From NCBI RefSeq assembly GCF_004115215.2, contig NC_041751.1, positions 33,309,958-33,373,957 on the forward strand: 64,000 nt of DNA, written 5' to 3'. Source of the DNA: Ornithorhynchus anatinus (lineage: Eukaryota > Chordata > Mammalia > Monotremata > Ornithorhynchidae). Under the pieces are notes generated by a model that was given only the letters and a program-made list of their open reading frames with translations, was not told the DNA's origin and made no database searches. The position numbers and the translations under genes are program-made. Each line of letters begins with the position of its first letter. The first letter of the stretch is position 1. Shown here in pieces: positions 57,409 through 64,000 of this stretch.

Positions 57409-58338
57409 ATGGATATCACTGAGCTTTCTTTCGGGATCGCAATAGTGCTGCAATTCAGCATTGGTGTTTCAGTGAATGTTTTCGTCTTCCTGTTTTATGC
57501 CCAGATAATCTCCACCAGCTACAAAGCCAGTTTTTCTGACTTGATCCTTGCCCATCTGGCCTTTGCCAACACCACTGTCCTCCTCACAAGGGGAATACCA
57601 GACATTTTGTCAGTTTGGGGACTGAGAAATTTCCTGGATGCTGCTGGATGTAAAGTGGTCTTTTATGTTTTCCGAGTGGCCCGGGGTCTTTCCATCTGCA
57701 CCACCTGCCTCCTGAGCGTCTTCCAGGCCGTCACCATCAGCCCCGGCACCTCCTGGTGGGCAGGAATCAAAACTAAATTACCCAAGTACATCATGCCCTC
57801 CCTTGTCATATTCTGGATTCTCAATATGCTGACTGATTTGAATATGCTGATATTGGTGACAGGCCCTCAGAATAGTGGTAATGCTCACACCCACCAGGAC
57901 ATGAAATTTTGCTCTATGGTCAATTCCAGTGCACAAACTTCCTTGATATTTTCCATTGTGCTGTCCCTGCGAGATCTGTTCTTCGTGGGGCTCATGAGCG
58001 TGGCCAGCAGCTACATGGTGTTTGTCCTGCACAGACACCACCGGCGGGTCCGACACCTCCACGGTCCTGGCCGCTCCCCCAGGGTGATGCCCGAGGTCCA
58101 GGCGGCCAAGAGGGTCATTGCTCTGGTCGCCCTCTACATCATCCTCTATGGGCGGCAGACAGTCATGCTGAACATTATACTAAATAGGAAAGAGAAGTCT
58201 CCTCTGCTGGTGGACAGCCACCGGGTGCTGTCATTCACCTTCTCAGCCATCAGTCCATTCCTGATGATCTACAATGACAGGAGGATGAGAACGTTCTGGA
58301 AAAGAGACTCTCTTGTTTCCAAGCAGGAACTCTCTTAA
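57409..58338 (+). CDS. V1R gene 10, intact vomeronasal type-1 receptor (group B)
   Basis: 309 residues starting MDITELSFG; the frame is open for three more codons upstream but with no ATG. Three extra residues in the second extracellular loop (around QNSGNAHTHQ) account for the length and are shared with gene 11. The signature is TTCLLSVFQAVTISP; Cys81 and Cys168 are kept, and sequon NSS lies at 172-174. The acceptor ends at 57359, 49 nt before the ATG. The candidate first exon ends at 54452. The second noncoding exon found in genes 8, 9 and 11 is present as sequence at 55119-55219, but both of its splice sites are changed. Confidence 0.97.
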   Translation: MDITELSFGIAIVLQFSIGVSVNVFVFLFYAQIISTSYKASFSDLILAHLAFANTTVLLTRGIPDILSVWGLRNFLDAAGCKVVFYVFRVARGLSICTTCLLSVFQAVTISPGTSWWAGIKTKLPKYIMPSLVIFWILNMLTDLNMLILVTGPQNSGNAHTHQDMKFCSMVNSSAQTSLIFSIVLSLRDLFFVGLMSVASSYMVFVLHRHHRRVRHLHGPGRSPRVMPEVQAAKRVIALVALYIILYGRQTVMLNIILNRKEKSPLLVDSHRVLSFTFSAISPFLMIYNDRRMRTFWKRDSLVSKQELS

Positions 58339-58344
58339 GGACCC

Positions 58345-58480
58345 AGGGAAGCAATCACATTTATTTATTGAGCATTTATTGTGTACAAGGGCACTATGCA
58401 AGTGCTAGGGAGAGTACAGTATAACAGAGGTGGTAAACATCTTCCCTGTCCAGAAGGGATGATGTCTGTCCTCCTACCAG
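58345..58480 (-). mobile_element. L2 3' end after gene 10
   Basis: Same insertion as 63540-63650 after gene 11; absent after genes 8 and 9. Confidence 0.78.
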
Positions 58481-59745
58481 GTCCCACTGGGATAAGGTGA
58501 CCAGCGGTCCTGATTTGTACGGAGCCTGCTCTTCCCAGCAATGCTGTTGAGTTCTTATGTAACCTAATCACCACCTGGGTGAATATAGTTCTGGGGCATG
58601 CATTTTGCCAGTTGATGGCTGTCATGACAACCATAGCAGTTCACTGTTGCTGCTGCCCTATTCCTGCTACATTGCCTTAACCTAAGTAGTTACAGGGACC
58701 TGTAGGCTGGAATAATCTAGAGATGGATGTGGGGTTAGAGACTCACCTCTCAGCATGGCCTAGTCCTCGCTGGCCCTAGGGGACGATACAGCAGCATTTC
58801 AGCAATGAATCATTTCTCATTTTGGGGCATCCTCTGAAAAACTACGTATTCCAAGGAGTCCCACTTCAGCCACCAGGAAATGTTCCGGACTCAACTCTGT
58901 TGCTAAGGCCATTTCTCCATAGTCACGAGTCAAAAAGCACTAGGGGCTGTAAGAGGAACCAAAACTTGAAATGAATGAATCAGTCAGAATCATTTATTGA
59001 GCATCTTCAGTGCCCAGAGCCCTGTACTAAGCAGTCGGGAGAGTAAAATAGATTTAGAAGACACAATCTCTGCCCACAATCCCTGTCTAGATTGAAAGCC
59101 TACTGTGCACAGATAACTATCCTAGGCATTTAAGACAACACTTCCTAGCCTCAAAAAGTGTCTTATATCACAAGCTAGTCTTATACGAGCAACTGGGGAA
59201 CTATTAACTACTGATTAACTATTTACTACTCCTCTCAGGAGCCAACACTCCTTGGAAATGAGAGTTGAGAGAGTGAAGGAAGGGGGAAGGGAAAAAGGAA
59301 GGTTATCTGGATTGAGGAGAAGCAGGGGCAATCATAAGAAGGTGAAAGGGACCACAGAAAGTGCCGGAGATGGACAGAGATTGTTTTTCTTTATTGAATT
59401 CAGGAGGGGCTCAATATTATGAAATTACTTCTACTTCCAATACTACGACTAGAGAACTAGAACAGGTCAATAAGATCCATTCTGTGTCTCACTCACAAGA
59501 GGACCAACCTGTCAAGCATCAAATAGCAAGGCTATGATTGATCATACCCTTGTTTTCTTTCTTAGGGGCTATTAAGCCGTCATTGCATTTTCAGTCACTC
59601 AGGCTTCAACCCCCACATCGTCCTTTGCCAGAGGGACGGGGTTCCAAAATGGTGCTAGGTTTGTATCATTCACTCTGGGTGGGTAACCCTTCTTTCCTTT
59701 CTGATTTATAAATACAGGGATGGGCTGTACTCAGTGGATTTATGT

Positions 59746-59751
59746 AATAAA
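59746..59751 (+). other. Candidate polyadenylation signal, gene 10 unit
   Basis: AATAAA followed by a GT-rich stretch, 1.4 kb past the gene 10 stop, at the position matching the ATTAAA in the gene 8 unit. Confidence 0.32.
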
Positions 59752-60389
59752 TTAATTTGAATGCCTTGTGTGTTTGACGTGTTCTTTTCAGGGTGGGGAT
59801 GTTGGGACTATTTTCTGGGAGCAGGAAAGCAGGAGGAGGCGGAACCGAGAGACTCGAAGAAAGCAAGTAAAATGGAAGTGCTGCTGCAGAGAAGAAATAT
59901 GAGGGTACTCTGCTGGCTGGAGTGACACAAAGGTCCGGGGAGGGTACTGATGGCATGGTGCCAGGTAAAGAACAGCCACAAGGAGGTATTGCTGGATGAA
60001 AACAAATGGACAGAATGTTGGAAATTGGATCAAAGGGCAATGGGAAAAGGCATTAGATTGGGGGAATAGGCCTGCCCAATCTATCCCTGGCAAATTTCCA
60101 TCCTTCTCACTGGGCAGAGTGATGAAGATGAGGCACTCGGTCAGGGAGAGAATTGTTAGGGGCCGGAGCACAGAAGAATCTGTGGCAATGTGTGACCCTG
60201 GGGTGAGAGAGTCAGACAGACAGGAGAGAGACAGGCTTGGCTCCCAGCAGAGCTGGGCTGTGGGTGGGAGCTGGGATGTCCCCGGAGGCTGCAGGGTACA
60301 GCACTGATGCTGCCCTCTCTCTCCATGGGCATCTCTAATGGTCAGATAACATCAGATAATTGTGGAGAGAGAACTGGGCTCATCTTATC

Positions 60390-60628
60390 CCAGACTGATG
60401 GGCAGCAGGGAGGGGATTCTGGGCATTTCCCGAGATGTCCCAGTCCCAGTGTCAGAGTGGATTACTGCTCTGCAAGTCACTCACTCACAAACACATATAC
60501 ACACACACACACACTCTCTAATCACTCCCTTAGGGAGTGCAGATGATTAAAGCAACTGATAAATCTTGTCCTGCCTAAGTCTGACTAGCCGCGAGCTGCC
60601 CCTCCGATCACCAGAGCTATGGAGACGG
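60390..60628 (+). promoter_or_regulatory. Candidate promoter and noncoding exon 1 of V1R gene 11
   Basis: TAATCA at 60519-60524, TCCCTTAGGGA at 60526-60536, GATAAAT near 60559, leader ATG at 60619, donor GTGAGT at 60629. A (CA)n run precedes the factor sites, as in genes 9 and 10. Confidence 0.67.
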
Positions 60629-61122
60629 GTGAGTAGGATAAAGCCATCTCTCTGTCACTGGAGTTTCAGGCTTTCCTTAAGAACTTTGCAGCTTTGGGCT
60701 GGAGCTCTAGGGTGGGAGCCATCCCTGCAAAATCTTCACCTAGGCCCTCACCATCCCATTTCCAAGACCTTGGGCGCAGAGGGCCTTAGTTATTAGACTG
60801 GATCCCCTCCTGTGTGAGGTCTCAGAAAAGAGTAACTTTTAATCTCGGTTTGTCAACGACAAAGTATTGCCATCCAGACAACACTGTGAGCTCAGATTGG
60901 CTCCCAAATGGCTCCCAGGTTTCAGCTGGAAGGGAGGACTGGGGCAGAGAGAGGCGACTGTACAGCACACGCATCCCTGGGCACCCCCCGGTCCCATTCC
61001 CTCTGTCTGTAGCTGTGTCTTCTGGGGTAGAGAGGCTGTGGCGATCTTGGTCCGGGAGAAGTTGGTTCCTCTCCCCTCTCAGCCACTGTCCACTGACAGA
61101 GCAATTATCTCACCTCCCATAG

Positions 61123-61223
61123 GTGTAAAACGGGTACTGTGGAAAGGGTCAGCAGGGTCACAGAGAACTGCTCTTCAGTCCCCTTGGCCAGGATAGAGAT
61201 GGAGGCAACAGGAAGCAGCCAAG
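61123..61223 (+). other. Candidate second noncoding exon, gene 11
   Basis: 101 nt between acceptor CCCATAG (ending 61122) and donor GTAAAT at 61224. Closely matches the gene 9 copy. Confidence 0.52.
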
Positions 61224-62169
61224 GTAAATGTCCTGCTTTTCCTGTCTATATCTCAGTAATCCTCCCTATTAATCACTCAGTGGTAGCATTTTTAGTGTAC
61301 AAAGCATTCTACTATGTGTCAGGAAATGCTCAGTAGAATTAGTCAACATGATTTCTACCCAGGAGGAATTCATTTAAGGATACTGATTAAGCACCTACTC
61401 TATGCAGAGCACTGAACTAAGAACTTAGGTGAGCAATCAATCAACGGCAGCACGTCCACACAAAACTTTGAGTGGTGGGTCGCCGTGTCGGCTGCTCTGG
61501 CAGCTGCTTGGCTGTGGTGGTTTGTCACTGGGTCTGTGGTTGTGGCCACTGGTCTTTGAGTCCTGAAAAGCCCATGCCTCCATTCTGCTAGCCACAATAC
61601 CCAGCTGCTTTTGACATTGTGTGTCAGCAATGTTTTAAGGATTTTATTGATCCATCTCTGATTATGTGGCTGTAATCCAGTCTCCTCTCTCTGCTTTTAT
61701 ACTTAAATTGTGAGATGCTTTGAGGGCCAAGGATTGTCTGATTCTCATCCATGCACTCTTTCCCGGAACAGCACGTTGCTTTTAATGCAGTAAACCCTTA
61801 AGAAATACTATTAGAGAGTATCCATTGCACTCTAGATAGCAGTGACAACAACTCTGTTTTAGTCTCTCTGAAAGCATCCAACACAACCTGGACCTGAATA
61901 GTTTCGACAGCTATCTGGAAAGAATCCTATTTTTCATCAGTCCGTGAATATCAGGGAGTTTCGGAGGGGATCAGAACACACTGTTATAAGACAGTGTATG
62001 TTTCTGAGGAAAAAAGATGGAGAGTGTTCTTTCCCAGCCCTTCCTTGTGGAAGGGAAAAATTAATGATGATAGCTACAGTACCATTCAGAAACAGGTAGA
62101 ATATGGGAATATTAATTCTGCTTTTTAAGCTGTTGCTTTGTGGTCACAATATATGCATACATGGGCCCG

Positions 62170-62551
62170 CTACTAAATTTTCACTCTTCCTCACTCCATT
62201 TCTCTCTTCATTTTCATTTCTCCCTCCCTTCTTCCCTTTTTCCTCCCTCTCTTCCCCACTCTTCCCCTCATTCCTTTCCTTTACCTTTCTCCCTTTCTCG
62301 CTTCTCCCTTCCTCCTTTCATTCCTTCCTTTCTTTCCTCCATTCCTATGTTGCTCTAACCCTCTCTCTCCCTCTGTTTTCATCCCCTTTTTGGCCTCCTC
62401 CTCTACCTCATCATCATAATCGATGATATTTATTGAGCACTTCTTTTCTTTCCTGCCTTTCCCCTACCCCCCAACCCCTTTCACTCTTCCTCTTCTTCTG
62501 TCACCCTTCCTTCCTACTGTCTGCTCCTCCTTCTCAAACATTTCCTCCCAG
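62170..62551 (+). repeat. Polypyrimidine tract before the gene 11 acceptor
   Basis: About 380 bases, mostly C/T, with a short L2-like piece near 62420-62440. Confidence 0.88.
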
Positions 62552-62598
62552 GTTCCCTTATAAGAGGTCTTCTCTGTTCTAACTAAGACTTCAAGACA

Positions 62599-63525
62599 AT
62601 GGATAAGGCTGAGCTCTCTTTTGGGATCGTGATGCTCTTTCAGATCAACATCGGGGTCAGTGGGAATGTCTTCCTCCTCCTGTTTTATAGTCATGTGATC
62701 ACCAGCCACAAACCCAGTTCCTCCGACCTGATCCTCACCCACCTGAGTTTGGCTAATACCATAACCCTTCTCACCAGGGGGATCCCAGATACCTTGTCTC
62801 TTTGGGGACTGAGGAATTTCCTGGACACTTCTGGGTGTAAAATCCTCATGTACCTCTATCGAGTGGGCCGGGGCCTTACTATCAGCACCACCTGCCTCCT
62901 GAGCATCTTCCAGGCCGTCACCATCAGCCCCGGAACCTCCCGGTGGGCAGGAGTCAAAGCCAAGTTACCCAGGTGGATCCTCCCCTCCTTTATCATCTTC
63001 TGGATTCTCAATATGCTGATCGAAGTGAATATGTTGATAGTATTGATAGGTCCCCAGAATACCGGCCATGCTCACACACCTCAGGACCTGAAATACTGCT
63101 TTTTGGTTAATACCACTACACGGGCTAACTTGATACTTTCCACTGTGCTCTCCCTGCGAGATCTGTTCTTCATGGGACTCATGAGCGCGGCCAGCAGCTA
63201 TATGGTGTTTGTCCTGCACAGACACCACCGGCTGGTCCGGCACCTTCATGGGCCCGGACGGTCCCCCAGCGTGATGCCCGAGGTCCGAGCGGCCAAGAGG
63301 GTCATTGCCCTGGTCACCCTCTACGTCCTCCTCTATGGGCGGCAGACAGTCATGCACAGCATTATACTGAATATGAAAAAGAAGTTGTCTCTGCTGATGG
63401 AAAGTCACCAGGTGCTGTCATTTGCCTTCGCAACCATCAGTCCCTTCCTAATGATCCACAGTGACAGGAGGATGAGAAAATTCTGGAAAAGAGACTCTCC
63501 TGCTTCCAACGTGGAACTTTTTTAG
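62599..63525 (+). CDS. V1R gene 11, intact vomeronasal type-1 receptor (group B)
   Basis: 308 residues starting MDKAELSFG. It shares the three-residue loop-2 insertion with gene 10 but lacks one residue at the end of TM1 (VITSHK, where paralogs have VISTSHK). In TM3 the usual ICTTCLLS reads ISTTCLLS, a Cys-to-Ser change. A sequon NTT follows the loop-2 cysteine. The acceptor ends at 62551, 47 nt before the ATG. The candidate first exon ends at 60628 and the second noncoding exon is at 61123-61223. An L2 3' end begins just past the stop, at the same place as in gene 10. Confidence 0.97.
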   Translation: MDKAELSFGIVMLFQINIGVSGNVFLLLFYSHVITSHKPSSSDLILTHLSLANTITLLTRGIPDTLSLWGLRNFLDTSGCKILMYLYRVGRGLTISTTCLLSIFQAVTISPGTSRWAGVKAKLPRWILPSFIIFWILNMLIEVNMLIVLIGPQNTGHAHTPQDLKYCFLVNTTTRANLILSTVLSLRDLFFMGLMSAASSYMVFVLHRHHRLVRHLHGPGRSPSVMPEVRAAKRVIALVTLYVLLYGRQTVMHSIILNMKKKLSLLMESHQVLSFAFATISPFLMIHSDRRMRKFWKRDSPASNVELF

Positions 63526-63539
63526 GGTCCCAGGTAAGC

Positions 63540-63902
63540 AATCATATTTATTTATTGAGTGCTTACTGCATGCAAGTGCGCTGTGATAATTGCTAGGGAG
63601 AGTACAGTGTAACAGAGTTGGTAAACATGTCCCCCGCTTACAAGGGAAGCAAGCAGCGAGGCTTAGTGGCAAGAGCACAGGCTTGGGAGTCAGAGGTCAT
63701 GGATTCTAATCCCAGCTCCGCCATTTATCAGCTGTGTGACTTTGGACAACTCACTTAACTTCTCTGTGCCTCAGTTGCCTCATCTGTAAACTGGGGATTA
63801 AGACTGTGAGTCCCATGACGGACAACCTGATTTCCTTGTATCTACCCCAGTGCTTAGAACAGTGTTTGGCACAAAGTAAGCACTTAACAAACACCATCAT
63901 CA

Positions 63903-63937
<35 letters not shown>

Positions 63938-63945
63938 TGCCCTCA
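63540..63945. mobile_element. L2 3' end then SINE with (TTA)n tail
   Basis: Reversed L2 63540-63650, forward SINE 63652-63898, TTA run to about 63938. Confidence 0.8.
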
Positions 63946-64000
63946 CACCAGGTCCCACTGGGATAGGGTCACCAGAAGTCCTGATTTGAACAGAGTCTGT

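Larger units (their letters stand above)
53511..59769 (+). repeat. Group B tandem unit with gene 10
   Basis: Same order. The intron carries an additional segment (about 56060-56400) shared only with gene 11, and the 3' flank starts with an L2 end shared only with gene 11. Confidence 0.8.
59770..64000 (+). repeat. Group B tandem unit with gene 11, cut by the window edge
   Basis: Same order as the gene 10 unit. The conserved 3' flank resumes after a SINE at about 63945 and runs off the window. Confidence 0.8.

Noticed and set aside
63895-63940. CRISPR-like or satellite array
   Set aside because: Simple TTA microsatellite at a SINE tail; the window is vertebrate DNA.

Overview
This window is mammalian genomic DNA from a vomeronasal type-1 receptor (V1R) gene cluster. 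The organism is very probably a monotreme, most likely platypus. Two things point there: dense tandem V1R genes, known to be hugely expanded in platypus, and a repeat landscape made almost entirely of MIR-like Mon-1 SINEs and young LINE-2 (L2) 3' ends, with almost no L1 or Alu/B1-type elements. I see nine intact V1R coding exons of 306-309 codons, two broken V1R copies, and no other protein-coding gene.

Layout. Positions 1-18830 hold four tandem copies of one unit (group A). Three carry intact genes (CDS at 2063, 7286 and 14148); the fourth was collapsed by an internal deletion and keeps only the last 84 codons of a receptor. Positions 18830-28350 are mostly nested SINE/L2 sequence plus an orphan V1R promoter/first exon facing left. 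Positions 28714-39775 hold one plus-strand gene, one minus-strand gene and a minus-strand pseudogene whose own upstream flank is fused to mid-receptor. Positions 40860-64000 hold four tandem copies of a second unit (group B; CDS at 44696, 50453, 57409 and 62599). The lineage-specific insertions pair 8 with 9 and 10 with 11 (numbering the receptors left to right, pseudogenes included).

Gene architecture. Each intact receptor has its whole coding region in one exon, preceded 45-49 nt upstream by a pyrimidine-tract splice acceptor. Farther upstream (1.3-4.3 kb) lies a conserved cassette: a TAATCA homeodomain-type site next to a TCCC(n)GGGA palindrome resembling an Olf/EBF site, a GATAAAT TATA-like box, and a short leader ending at a GTGAGT/GTGAAT splice donor. 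All nine leaders contain an in-frame upstream ATG whose small reading frame would continue across the splice. Group B introns carry a further 97-101-nt candidate noncoding exon; one gene has lost both of its splice sites.

Evolutionary marks include a mosaic receptor (gene 3) that looks like a gene-conversion product, a TM5-TM6 segment that is almost uniform across otherwise divergent paralogs, SINE-SINE and microhomology deletions, and a perfect 262-bp direct duplication whose left copy is flanked by 17-bp direct repeats, like a target-site duplication.

Coordinates of CDSs, donors and acceptors are exact. Repeat and unit edges are estimates by eye, good to about 5-20 bases.
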